From DATLWN01 sp964492895 (GTDB lineage Bacteria; Pseudomonadota; Zetaproteobacteria; Mariprofundales; Mariprofundaceae): a DNA stretch of 7,476 nucleotides. The translations under genes and the position numbers were made by a program. Positions within the stretch are counted from its first letter, which is position 1. The number at the start of each line of letters is the position of its first letter. Shown here piece after piece: positions 1 through 5,770 of the stretch. The stretch spans positions 1-7,476 of the forward strand of contig CAZBLR010000054.1 in the NCBI GenBank assembly GCA_964492895.1, written 5' to 3'. The notes under the pieces are model-generated. The model did not search any database. It had not been told where the DNA came from and saw nothing but the letters and a program-made list of their open reading frames with translations.

Positions 1-508
1 AGCGCCAGTTCGCGTACTCGGTCAGGTAGCCGCCCAGCGTCGGCCCCAGGATCGGCCCGACCATGATGCCCATGCCCCACAGCGCCATGGCCGAGCCGTG
101 GCGTTCGCGCGGATAGGTGTCGAGCAGGATGGATTGCGACAACGGGATCAGGGCGGCACCGGCCAGGCCCTGCAGCAGGCGGAACACGACCATCTCGCCC
201 AGCGTCTGGGACGTGCCGCACAGCATCGAGGTCAGCGTGAAGATCACCACCGACCACACGAACACGCGCTTGCGCCCGAAACGGGCGGCGATCCAGCCGG
301 TGACCGGCGTCATCACGGCCGAGGCCACGATATAGGAGGTCAGCACCCACGAGATCTGGTCGCGCGTGGCCGACAGCCCGCCCTGCATGTACGGGAGCGC
401 CACGTTGACGATGGTCATGTCCAGCACCTGCATCACCGTCGCCATCATGATGGCGACGGTGATCACGCCCTCGTTCAGCGGCGTATCCTCGCCCTTGGGC
501 AGGTTCAT
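1..508 (-). CDS. emrB: DHA2-family MFS multidrug transporter (EmrB/QacA type), N-terminal part
   Basis: This is the inner-membrane pump of a probable tripartite efflux system, driven by the proton gradient and expected to export hydrophobic drugs. I translated it from the ATG at 508-506; the gene runs off the left edge, so 169 codons are visible, about a third of the roughly 500-residue family length. Visible hallmarks are LDMTIVNVALP (residues 29-39, the DHA2 motif in TM1), GWIAARFGRKR (71-81, MFS loop 2-3 motif A), FRLLQGLAGA after TM3, and GPILGPTLGG (151-160, the antiporter motif C in TM5). The spacing fits the first five transmembrane segments. The start lies 12 nt after the stop of the adaptor gene, so the two are almost certainly co-transcribed. 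The family is clear; the substrate cannot be told from sequence, and the symbol is by homology only. Confidence 0.93.
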   Translation of the reverse strand, partial: MNLPKGEDTPLNEGVITVAIMMATVMQVLDMTIVNVALPYMQGGLSATRDQISWVLTSYIVASAVMTPVTGWIAARFGRKRVFVWSVVIFTLTSMLCGTSQTLGEMVVFRLLQGLAGAALIPLSQSILLDTYPRERHGSAMALWGMGIMVGPILGPTLGGYLTEYANWR

Positions 509-520
509 GGCGTCCGGCCC

Positions 521-1615
521 CTATCGCGTCGATTGGGCAGGGGTCGGTTGGTGGGCCGGCTGGGCATCCGCGACCGACCACGGCGCGGCATGCGCGGTGT
601 CGATCTTGACGTTGACGCTGAGGCCGCTGCGCAGCGGCGGCGCTCCCTTCGGATCGTCGAGCTTCAGGCGCACGCCGACGCGCTGCACCACCTTGACCCA
701 GTTGCCGGAGGAATTCTCGGCCGGCAGCAGCGAGAACTCGGAGCCGGTGGCCGGGCTGATGCTCTGCACCCGTGCCTGCCAGGTGCGGCCCGGATAGGCG
801 TCGATGTCGATCGTGGCCTTCTGCCCCGGACGCACGTCGGCCAGGTCCGTCTCCTTCAGGTAGGCCTCGACGTAGTGGTACGTGGACACGAGCGGGAACA
901 GCGCCTTGCCCGCCATGACCATATCGCCCGGCTGCGCGGCCAGCGGCCCGATGACGCCGTCCATCGGCGCGTAGACGCGCGTCTTCTCGAGGCGCAGCGC
1001 CGCCTGGTCGCGCTCGGCGAGCGCCTGCCGGTAGCTGGAGAAACGCTCGACCGGCTGGTCCGGGTCGGTGCCGAGCTTGGCCTTGACCACCGCCAGCGCG
1101 CGCTGGACCACCTTGACCGTCATTTTGGCATCGTCCAGACGGTGCCTGGCATCGTCGAGCGCCGTGGCCGAGGCGAAGCCGGGCTTCGCCAGACGGCGGT
1201 TGCGCTCAAAGGCGCGCTGATAATAGGCGATGTCGGATTCGGCGCGCGCCAGCTCCGCCTGCTTCTGGTGATACTCGGCCTGCAGCGATTCCAGATCGCT
1301 TTTGACCCCGGCCAGGTGCGCCTCGGCCGCATCCAGAGCCAGCTTGTACGGCGCATCGTCGAGCTCGAGCAGCAGCTGGCCGGCCTTGACGGCCTCGTGC
1401 TCGTGCACCGGCAAGGAGACCAGGCGGCCGCCGACCTCGGCGGCCACGTAGACCTTGTCGGCCCTGACGTAGGCATCGTCGGTCGTGGCGTAGAACAGGC
1501 TCTCGATGTAGAAGTAGCCGCCGACCAGCACGCCGACCACCGGCAAGCCGATCAGCAGCAGCTTGCGCTTCTGCGCCATCGACATCCGTCCGAACATGCC
1601 CGCAAGCCGTTTCAT
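521..1615 (-). CDS. emrA: EmrA/HlyD-family periplasmic adaptor (membrane fusion protein)
   Basis: Predicted 364-residue periplasmic adaptor that links the MFS pump to an outer-membrane TolC-type channel. A short cytoplasmic N-terminus rich in Lys and Arg precedes one membrane segment (about residues 18-37). TDDAYV (45-50), the typical EmrA entry to the first beta-barrel/lipoyl half, follows. An Ala/Glu/Arg-rich helical hairpin (about 90-200) comes next, then the second lipoyl half with VYAPMDGVIG. Near residue 290 is the conserved stretch GSEFSLLPAENSSGNWVKVV. The tail is Pro/Gln-rich. I chose the ATG at 1615-1613 because it precedes the basic and membrane segment and overlaps the regulator's stop as ATGA. 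An upstream open frame reading to 1966 is antisense-like extension inside the regulator and is not used. The paired pump lies 12 nt downstream. No outer-membrane channel gene is seen, so the channel is probably encoded elsewhere. Confidence 0.94.
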   Translation of the reverse strand: MKRLAGMFGRMSMAQKRKLLLIGLPVVGVLVGGYFYIESLFYATTDDAYVRADKVYVAAEVGGRLVSLPVHEHEAVKAGQLLLELDDAPYKLALDAAEAHLAGVKSDLESLQAEYHQKQAELARAESDIAYYQRAFERNRRLAKPGFASATALDDARHRLDDAKMTVKVVQRALAVVKAKLGTDPDQPVERFSSYRQALAERDQAALRLEKTRVYAPMDGVIGPLAAQPGDMVMAGKALFPLVSTYHYVEAYLKETDLADVRPGQKATIDIDAYPGRTWQARVQSISPATGSEFSLLPAENSSGNWVKVVQRVGVRLKLDDPKGAPPLRSGLSVNVKIDTAHAAPWSVADAQPAHQPTPAQSTR

Positions 1616-2088
1616 GATGCCTTCTCCTTGTCTGTGCCGGCATACTCCTGCGCCATCAGGTTGGACTTGATGTGCACGAGCATGTCCAGCAGATGTTCCA
1701 CCTCGCCGGGCGACAGACCCGCCACCGCCTCGGCCCGGAGGCGGCTGGAGATGCCCTGCATCGCCTCGAGCATCGGGAAGGCCCTGCCGGTCAGGTACAG
1801 GCTGCGCGCGCGGCGATCGGACGGGTGCGCCCGCCGCTCGGCCCAACCGTCCGCCTCCAGGCGGTCGATCAGGCGGGCCAGCGTGATCGGCTGGATGTCC
1901 ATCAGCTGCGCCAGGCAGGCCTGGGTCACGCCCTCGTTGCGGTGCAGGTGGAACAGCACCGACCACTGCGCCCGGGTCAGGCCGAGCACCTGCGCCTCGC
2001 GATCGAAGCGTCGACGCATCAGGCGCGCCACGTCGTTGATCAGGAACCCGAGCTTGCGGGCGTAGAAATCCTCGGCCATGCGCCGCAT
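1612..2088 (-). CDS. MarR/SlyA-family transcriptional regulator
   Basis: Predicted 158-residue winged-helix regulator, probably a ligand-responsive repressor of the efflux operon it heads. The winged-helix core runs from about residue 38 (LTRAQWSVLFHL) through the recognition region QPITLARLIDRLEADGW (66-82) to the wing. The wing carries HPSDRRARSLYLT (88-100), the D-x-R-type signature of MarR proteins. N- and C-terminal helices (about 8-35 and 105-150) would form the dimer interface. One cysteine (C58) is present, so pairwise redox sensing within a monomer is unlikely. The start could be ATG 2088 or ATG 2079 (three codons later). Longer frames reaching 2493 would run into trpS and are rejected. 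The stop overlaps the adaptor's start by 4 nt (ATGA), implying coupled translation. A SlyA-like palindrome lies just upstream and overlaps the likely promoter. Confidence 0.93.
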   Translation of the reverse strand: MRRMAEDFYARKLGFLINDVARLMRRRFDREAQVLGLTRAQWSVLFHLHRNEGVTQACLAQLMDIQPITLARLIDRLEADGWAERRAHPSDRRARSLYLTGRAFPMLEAMQGISSRLRAEAVAGLSPGEVEHLLDMLVHIKSNLMAQEYAGTDKEKAS

Positions 2089-2099
2089 GCTATCCGCAC

Positions 2100-2124
2100 G
2101 CTTATTATAAGCAAGCTTACTAAG
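2100..2124. promoter_or_regulatory. Nested palindromes, SlyA/MarR-like operator
   Basis: Three overlapping inverted repeats fill 25 bp: GCTTAT-T-ATAAGC (2100-2112), TAAGC-AA-GCTTA (2108-2119) and CTTA-C-TAAG (2116-2124). The middle one shares its AGCAAGCT core with the known Salmonella SlyA site TTAGCAAGCTAA, differing at two positions (second and eleventh). The cluster covers the -10 element and the spacer, where a bound MarR dimer would block RNA polymerase. Autoregulation by the adjacent MarR-family gene is the simplest reading. The sequence is seen directly; the binding is inferred. Confidence 0.55.
2104..2109 (-). promoter_or_regulatory. Probable -10 element of the marR-emrAB promoter
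   Basis: Read on the minus strand, this is a perfect TATAAT in an otherwise GC-rich surrounding, 15 nt upstream of the regulator's ATG. Transcription would begin near 2097, leaving a leader of only about 9 nt before ATG 2088, or about 18 nt before ATG 2079. No good -35 hexamer is present at 16-18 bp spacing (the best candidates around 2126-2133 match poorly), so the promoter may be weak or need an activator. The assignment is inferred from position and base composition. Confidence 0.5.
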
Positions 2125-2167
2125 TGGATGCACGCACGCATAGGGCCTGTTCGCACGCATTTCGGTG

Positions 2168-2185
2168 TTGTCGCTGCTGCGACGA
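2168..2185. repeat. Inverted repeat 1 upstream of trpS (7-bp stem, 4-nt loop)
   Basis: TTGTCGC pairs with GCGACGA around loop TGCT. The inner five pairs are perfect, followed by one T-G wobble and one T-A pair. No T-run follows on either side, so this is not a classical terminator. It may be part of a structured leader or a protein-binding palindrome. Confidence 0.4.
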
Positions 2186-2214
2186 ATCGAGCCAATCAAG
2201 GCGAGAGGGATGTG

Positions 2215-2231
2215 ATTTGGTGACTCCAAAT
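2215..2231. repeat. Inverted repeat 2 upstream of trpS (perfect 6-bp stem, 5-nt loop)
   Basis: ATTTGG and CCAAAT are exact reverse complements around loop TGACT. The odd-spaced dyad could be a hairpin in a trpS leader RNA or a site for a dimeric DNA-binding protein. Only the symmetry is directly seen. Confidence 0.4.
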
Positions 2232-2234
2232 GAA

Positions 2235-2266
2235 CCCCGAGCAACGCCGCGTGGCGCGATTCGGGG
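2235..2266. repeat. Inverted repeat 3 upstream of trpS (two-tier hairpin)
   Basis: An outer stem CCCCGA/TCGGGG (2235-2240 with 2261-2266) encloses a symmetric 4x4 internal loop (GCAA / CGAT). An inner stem CGCC/GGCG (2245-2248 with 2253-2256) is capped by GCGT. The two nested perfect stems are more orderly than most chance GC-rich foldbacks. There is no following T-tract, so it is not a canonical rho-independent terminator. It lies about 210 nt upstream of the trpS start. Confidence 0.4.
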
Positions 2267-2461
2267 CGCAGCCCGCAGGGATAGGCCATTTTTCCGTCCT
2301 GCCGCGTTATCGTTCGCTTGCGTGCAATGAGCACGCCACGCTCACAAGGCCTTGCAGGGGCGAAGAAATGGCCGTATCGACGCCATCGAAATGCGTGTGA
2401 CCAGGCCCTCCCGTTGGCTTTCGCCCCCCCTGCATGCCATGATTGGGCCTCACCATTTCGC

Positions 2462-2468
2462 GAGGGAG
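2462..2468 (+). promoter_or_regulatory. Ribosome-binding site deciding the trpS start
   Basis: GAGGGAG lies 9 nt before ATG 2478, a good Shine-Dalgarno match at normal spacing. It supports this start over the in-frame TTG at 2352, which would add 42 low-complexity residues absent from the family. Confidence 0.75.
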
Positions 2469-2477
2469 CAAGCCGAC

Positions 2478-3503
2478 ATGTCCGACCAACCATCCGGCAA
2501 ACCGATGCGCATCCTGTCCGGCATGCGCTCCACCGGCCGCCTGCACCTGGGACATCTGAAGGGCGTACTCGAGAACTGGCTGACGCTGCAGCAGCAGCAC
2601 CGCTGCTTCTTCTTCGCCGCCGACTGGCATGCGCTGACCACCGACTACGCCACGCCGGACATCGTGCGCCGCACCATCTGGGACATGCTGATCGACTGGC
2701 TGGCGGTCGGCATCGATCCGGACAAGAGCACGATCTTCATCCAGTCCGAGGTGCCGGAGCATGCGGAGCTGCACCTGCTGTTCTCGTTCATCACGCCGCT
2801 GCCGTGGCTGGAGCGCGTGCCGACCTACAAGGACCAGATCGAGCAGCTCAGGGAGAAGGACCTCGGCACCTACGGCTTCCTCGGCTACCCGCTGCTGCAG
2901 TCGGCCGACATCCTGATCTACCTGGCCGATGCCGTGCCGGTCGGCGAGGATCAGGTCGCGCATGTGGAGTTGACGCGTGAGGTGGCCCGCCGCTTCAACC
3001 ACCTGTACCGCAAGCCGGAGCAGCCGCTGTTCCCGGAGCCGCAGGCGCTGTTGATGCCGGCCTCGAAGATGCCGGGCCTGGACGGGCGCAAGATGAGCAA
3101 GTCCTACGCCAACACCATCGACATCGCCGAGGACTGGGCCACGACCGAGAAGAAGGTCAGGACCATGCCCACGGACCCGGCGCGCGTGAAGCGCACGGAC
3201 CCCGGCAATCCGGAAAAGTGCCCGGTCTGGGAATTCCACCGCATCTATGCGAGCGAGGATGAGCGGGACTGGGTGCGCGAGGGATGCACCACCGCCGGCA
3301 TCGGCTGCCTCGAATGCAAGCAGGTGTTCCTGAAGCACCTCGAGGAAGAGCTGCAGCCGATCCGTGACAGGCGCGCCGGCATCGCCGCCCGCCCGGACGA
3401 CGTGCACGACATCGTCAAGGCCGGCAACGAGCGGGCCCGCCACGAGGCGGCACGCACCATGGACAAGGTGCGGCGCAGCCTGAAGATGGACTACCGGGTG
3501 TGA
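2478..3503 (+). CDS. trpS: Tryptophanyl-tRNA synthetase with a four-cysteine (Fe-S type) insert
   Basis: Cytoplasmic class I aminoacyl-tRNA synthetase of 341 residues that charges tRNA-Trp using ATP. Class I signatures are GRLHLGHLKG (HIGH motif, HLGH at 23-26) and GRKMSKSYANT (KMSKS at 205-209). The Rossmann core between them includes FFFAADWHALTTDY and YPLLQSADILIY, as in TrpRS. Four cysteines at 248, 270, 277 and 280 give C-x21-C-x6-C-x2-C, close to the C-x22-C-x6-C-x2-C pattern that binds a [4Fe-4S] cluster in Thermotoga maritima TrpRS near the anticodon-binding region. Cluster binding here is inferred. The start is set by the GAGGGAG ribosome-binding site. It is the first gene of the plus-strand operon, and its TGA stop overlaps the GTG start of scpA by 4 nt. 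The length is normal for the family and there are no frame breaks. Confidence 0.97.
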   Translation: MSDQPSGKPMRILSGMRSTGRLHLGHLKGVLENWLTLQQQHRCFFFAADWHALTTDYATPDIVRRTIWDMLIDWLAVGIDPDKSTIFIQSEVPEHAELHLLFSFITPLPWLERVPTYKDQIEQLREKDLGTYGFLGYPLLQSADILIYLADAVPVGEDQVAHVELTREVARRFNHLYRKPEQPLFPEPQALLMPASKMPGLDGRKMSKSYANTIDIAEDWATTEKKVRTMPTDPARVKRTDPGNPEKCPVWEFHRIYASEDERDWVREGCTTAGIGCLECKQVFLKHLEEELQPIRDRRAGIAARPDDVHDIVKAGNERARHEAARTMDKVRRSLKMDYRV

Positions 3504-4312
3504 GTACGCCCGATATCGTTCAGGCCGGAGGCGTTCAGGCCGAGGCCGTCCAGGCCGGGATCGCCAATCCCGCCACCTCGACGCTGCCACTGCCGCCGGT
3601 GCGGCTCGACGCCTTCGAGGGGCCGCTCGACGTACTGCTGCATCTGATCCGCAGCCAGAAGATGGATATCTTCGATATCCCGATCGCCCAGCTGACCGGG
3701 CAGTACCTGGATATCCTCGAGGCCCAGGCCGAGATGGATCTGGATGTCGCCGGCGACTACCTGGTGATGGCCAGCACCCTGATGCAGCTGAAAAGCCGCA
3801 TGCTGCTGCCCCGCCCGGAGCTGGACGAGGAAGGCAACGAGATCGACCCGCGCCAGGAACTGGTTGCGCAGCTGATCGCCTACGAGCAGTACCGGCTGCT
3901 GGCCGAGCAGCTCGACGAACGCCCGCGCGTCGGCCGCGACGTGTTCCTGCGCCCGATCTTCCCGGAGTCCGACGAGGTCGAGCGCCCGTTGCCCGAGGCC
4001 GATCTGGATGCGCTGCTGACGGCCTTCCGCAACGTGCTCAAGCGCGTCGGCGGCGAGGTGCGCCACCACATCTTCACCGATACCATGAGCGTGCGCGAGC
4101 AGATGAGCTTCGTCATGGAGCGCCTGCGCCGCGGCGGGGTACAGCTGGACGAGCTGCTCGCCGACATGCCGGGCCGCGAGGCCCTGGTCACGACGGTGCT
4201 GGCCATCCTCGAGCTGTGGCGCCAGCAGGCCGTCACCGTGGTGCAGAGCGAGTGCTACGGCTCGATCACGCTGCTGCCGGCAGAGGACAACGGGGAGGAC
4301 CAAGCGGCATGA
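3500..4312 (+). CDS. scpA: Segregation and condensation protein A (kleisin ScpA)
   Basis: Predicted 270-residue kleisin subunit of the SMC-ScpAB condensin, which compacts and helps segregate the chromosome. The conserved N-terminal SMC-neck-binding region starts at about residue 34 (VRLDAFEGPLDVLLHLIRSQ, 34-53). It is followed by the helical segment MDIFDIPIAQLTGQYLDIL and by DYLVMASTLMQLKSRMLLP, typical of ScpA. The C-terminus forms a winged helix that would contact the SMC head (about 215-262, ending ELWRQQAVTVVQSECYGSI). The GTG start at 3500 overlaps the trpS stop (GTGA). A GTG at 3599 (V34) is an alternative start that would delete a repetitive, poorly conserved leader. The stop overlaps the scpB ATG. 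Function is well supported by family and by the adjacent partner scpB; the exact start is less certain. Confidence 0.95.
   Translation: MSTPDIVQAGGVQAEAVQAGIANPATSTLPLPPVRLDAFEGPLDVLLHLIRSQKMDIFDIPIAQLTGQYLDILEAQAEMDLDVAGDYLVMASTLMQLKSRMLLPRPELDEEGNEIDPRQELVAQLIAYEQYRLLAEQLDERPRVGRDVFLRPIFPESDEVERPLPEADLDALLTAFRNVLKRVGGEVRHHIFTDTMSVREQMSFVMERLRRGGVQLDELLADMPGREALVTTVLAILELWRQQAVTVVQSECYGSITLLPAEDNGEDQAA
3518..3562 (+). repeat. Three tandem 15-bp repeats at the start of scpA
   Basis: Units begin GTTCAGGCCG (3518), GTTCAGGCCG (3533) and GTCCAGGCCG (3548), exactly 15 bp apart. They keep the frame and encode VQAGG-VQAEA-VQAGI, upstream of the conserved kleisin domain. The array looks like a small in-frame tandem expansion in an unconstrained N-terminal leader. 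Confidence 0.75.
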
Positions 4313-4977
4313 GCCTGACGAACCGCATCGAGGCCCTGATCCTGGCCAGCGACGAGCCGCTGACCTTGGCCAGATTGCGCGGCCTGTTGAGCACGGATGG
4401 GAGTTCAACTGGGAACACGGAGGGGGCCGAAGAGATTCCCTCCGCCGACATCCGCGCCGCGCTGACCGAGCTCGAGGCGCACTATGCCGATCGCGGCATC
4501 AGGCTGGTGCGGGTGGCCGGCGGCTGGCAGCTGCGCACGGCCCCGGAATACGCCGCCATCGTGCACCAGCTGTGGCAGACGCGGCCGCCGAAGCTGTCAC
4601 GCGCCATGCTCGAGACCCTGGCCATCATCGCCTACCGCCAGCCGACCACGCGCGCCGAGATCGAGCAACTGCGCGGCCTGAAGGTGTCCTCGAACATCAT
4701 CGCCGGCCTGCAGGAGCGCGGCTGGATCAAGGTGGTCGGCCGCAAGGAGGTGCCGGGACGGCCGCATCTGTACGGTACCGGCAGGCAATTCCTCAGCGAT
4801 TTCGGCCTGAACTCGCTGCGCGACCTGCCGGAATCCTCGCAGCTGCTCGACGACGAAGAATGGAACGCCCCCATCGAAGATGCCCCCACTGAAGCAATTG
4901 AAACAACCGAAACAACCCAAGCGATCGAAGAAGCCGACGCGCAGACCGACGAAGCCGACACGTCCGCCGAGGCCTGA
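4309..4977 (+). CDS. scpB: Segregation and condensation protein B (ScpB)
   Basis: Predicted 222-residue partner of ScpA in the SMC-ScpAB condensin; a ScpB dimer of winged-helix domains clasps the centre of ScpA. The first domain begins NRIEALILASDEPLTLARLR. The second contains the most conserved ScpB block, RAMLETLAIIAYRQPTTRAE, followed by LRGLKVSSNIIAGLQERGWI and GRPHLYGTGRQFLSDFGLN. A Ser/Thr/Glu-rich stretch at about residues 30-43 looks like a small insertion in the first domain. The last 30 or so residues are acidic and Thr/Glu/Ala-rich, probably disordered, and are encoded by DNA that also codes for the start of rluB. The ATG overlaps the scpA stop (ATGA), and a GGGGAGG ribosome-binding site lies at 4291-4297 inside scpA. 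Confidence 0.95.
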   Translation: MSLTNRIEALILASDEPLTLARLRGLLSTDGSSTGNTEGAEEIPSADIRAALTELEAHYADRGIRLVRVAGGWQLRTAPEYAAIVHQLWQTRPPKLSRAMLETLAIIAYRQPTTRAEIEQLRGLKVSSNIIAGLQERGWIKVVGRKEVPGRPHLYGTGRQFLSDFGLNSLRDLPESSQLLDDEEWNAPIEDAPTEAIETTETTQAIEEADAQTDEADTSAEA

Positions 4978-5770
4978 GCGCCGGCCGTCGCCAAAGCCGG
5001 CCGCCGCCCCGGCCGGTAAGGGTGCGGCGCCGGAGCGGCTGAACCGCTACCTCGCGCGCTGCGGCCTGTGCTCACGCCGGGAGGCCGACCGCTGGATCGC
5101 GGCCGGGCGCGTGTCGATCAACGGCGACGCGGTCACGGCGCTGGGCACCCAGGTCGGCCCCCGCGATGCCGTGGCCGTCGACGGCAAGCCGGTCAGCCCC
5201 GTCACCGAGCTCACCTACCTCGTCTACCACAAGCCGCGCGGCCTGCTGTGTTCGCGCAAGGATGCCGAGCGGCGCCCGCTGATCTACGAGCAGCTGGACG
5301 TGGCCGCCAACGTGCAGTCGGTCGGCCGCCTGGACATGGACAGCGAAGGCCTGCTGCTGCTGACCGACGACGGCGACCTGGCCCAGAAGCTGGCGCACCC
5401 GTCCTCGCACATCCCGCGTACCTACCGCGTGCGCGTCGGCGGCCGGGTCGAGCTGGGCACCCTGGAACGCCTGCGCCGGGGCGGCATCGATCTCGGCGAC
5501 GGGGAGACGAGCGATCCGTGGCAGGTATCGGTCGATGCCGAATCCGGCGGCCACACATGGCTGGCCGTGGTGCTGCACCGCGGCCGCTGGCGCGAGGTGC
5601 GGCGCACGCTCGAGGCCTGCGGCCATCCGGTGCGCCGGCTGATCCGCACCCATTTCGGGCCGGTGTCCCTGGAGGATCAGCCGCGGGGAGCCGTGCGCCC
5701 GATGAGGGCGCGCGAGCTTCGGGCGTTGAGGAACATGATCGCCCAGGGCCGGAAGAAGGCGGCTCCTTGA
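4880..5770 (+). CDS. rluB: 23S rRNA pseudouridine synthase, RluB/RsuA family
   Basis: Predicted 296-residue enzyme that isomerises a uridine of 23S rRNA (position 2605 in E. coli RluB) to pseudouridine. A basic Lys/Pro/Arg-rich tail (1-51) precedes an S4 RNA-binding domain (about 52-97, RLNRYLARCGLCSRREADRW). The RsuA-type catalytic domain has YHKPRGLLCS and GRLDMDSEGLLLLTDDGDL (149-167), with D152 the expected catalytic aspartate. WREVRRTLEACGHPVRRLIR is the conserved C-terminal block. The start is forced into scpB: in this frame the only usable starts before the S4 domain are ATG 4880, CTG 4889 and TTG 4898, with none between 4901 and 5038. ATG 4880 gives a 98-nt overlap with scpB. Its ribosome-binding site is weak, suggesting dependence on scpB translation. 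RluE or RluF assignment is less likely given the scpAB neighbourhood. Confidence 0.93.
   Translation: MPPLKQLKQPKQPKRSKKPTRRPTKPTRPPRPERRPSPKPAAAPAGKGAAPERLNRYLARCGLCSRREADRWIAAGRVSINGDAVTALGTQVGPRDAVAVDGKPVSPVTELTYLVYHKPRGLLCSRKDAERRPLIYEQLDVAANVQSVGRLDMDSEGLLLLTDDGDLAQKLAHPSSHIPRTYRVRVGGRVELGTLERLRRGGIDLGDGETSDPWQVSVDAESGGHTWLAVVLHRGRWREVRRTLEACGHPVRRLIRTHFGPVSLEDQPRGAVRPMRARELRALRNMIAQGRKKAAP
5754..5759 (+). promoter_or_regulatory. Ribosome-binding site supporting a TTG start
   Basis: AGAAGG inside the end of rluB lies 7 nt before TTG 5767. This supports that rare start codon for the downstream glycosylase; no ATG or GTG in that frame lies before the conserved domain. Confidence 0.55.

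Larger units (their letters stand above)
2089..2477. other. Divergent intergenic region between marR and trpS
   Basis: This is 389 nt with no convincing gene. The left end holds the efflux promoter and operator. A 9-bp direct repeat CGCACGCAT occurs at 2133-2141 and 2152-2160 (19 bp apart, about two helical turns). Three inverted repeats follow between 2168 and 2266, listed separately. A perfect 10-bp palindrome CAAGGCCTTG sits at 2345-2354. Short open frames here have biased, cysteine/arginine-rich translations and no good ribosome-binding site, so I do not call them genes. No clear sigma-70 promoter for trpS is visible. Confidence 0.6.

Noticed and set aside
98..2065. Long plus-strand open frame (655 codons) opposite the efflux genes
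   Set aside because: Its translation is His/Arg/Gln/Gly-rich low-complexity sequence typical of the antisense of GC-rich genes. The minus strand encodes three clear protein families here.
2124..2330. 68-codon plus-strand open frame in the marR-trpS gap
   Set aside because: Cys/Arg-rich translation, no convincing ribosome-binding site, and it runs through the inverted repeats; best explained as chance.
2352..2477. TTG start adding 42 residues to TrpRS
   Set aside because: The added residues are not seen in TrpRS, while ATG 2478 has a good ribosome-binding site and gives the normal family length.
2089..2493. N-terminal extension of the MarR regulator to a 293-residue protein
   Set aside because: The extension runs through the promoter and operator and into the trpS start, has no family similarity, and would be far longer than a MarR protein.
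4632..5075. Minus-strand Ser/Arg-rich open frame opposite the scpB/rluB overlap
   Set aside because: Antisense composition of GC-rich coding DNA; the plus strand there is already doubly coding with recognisable families.
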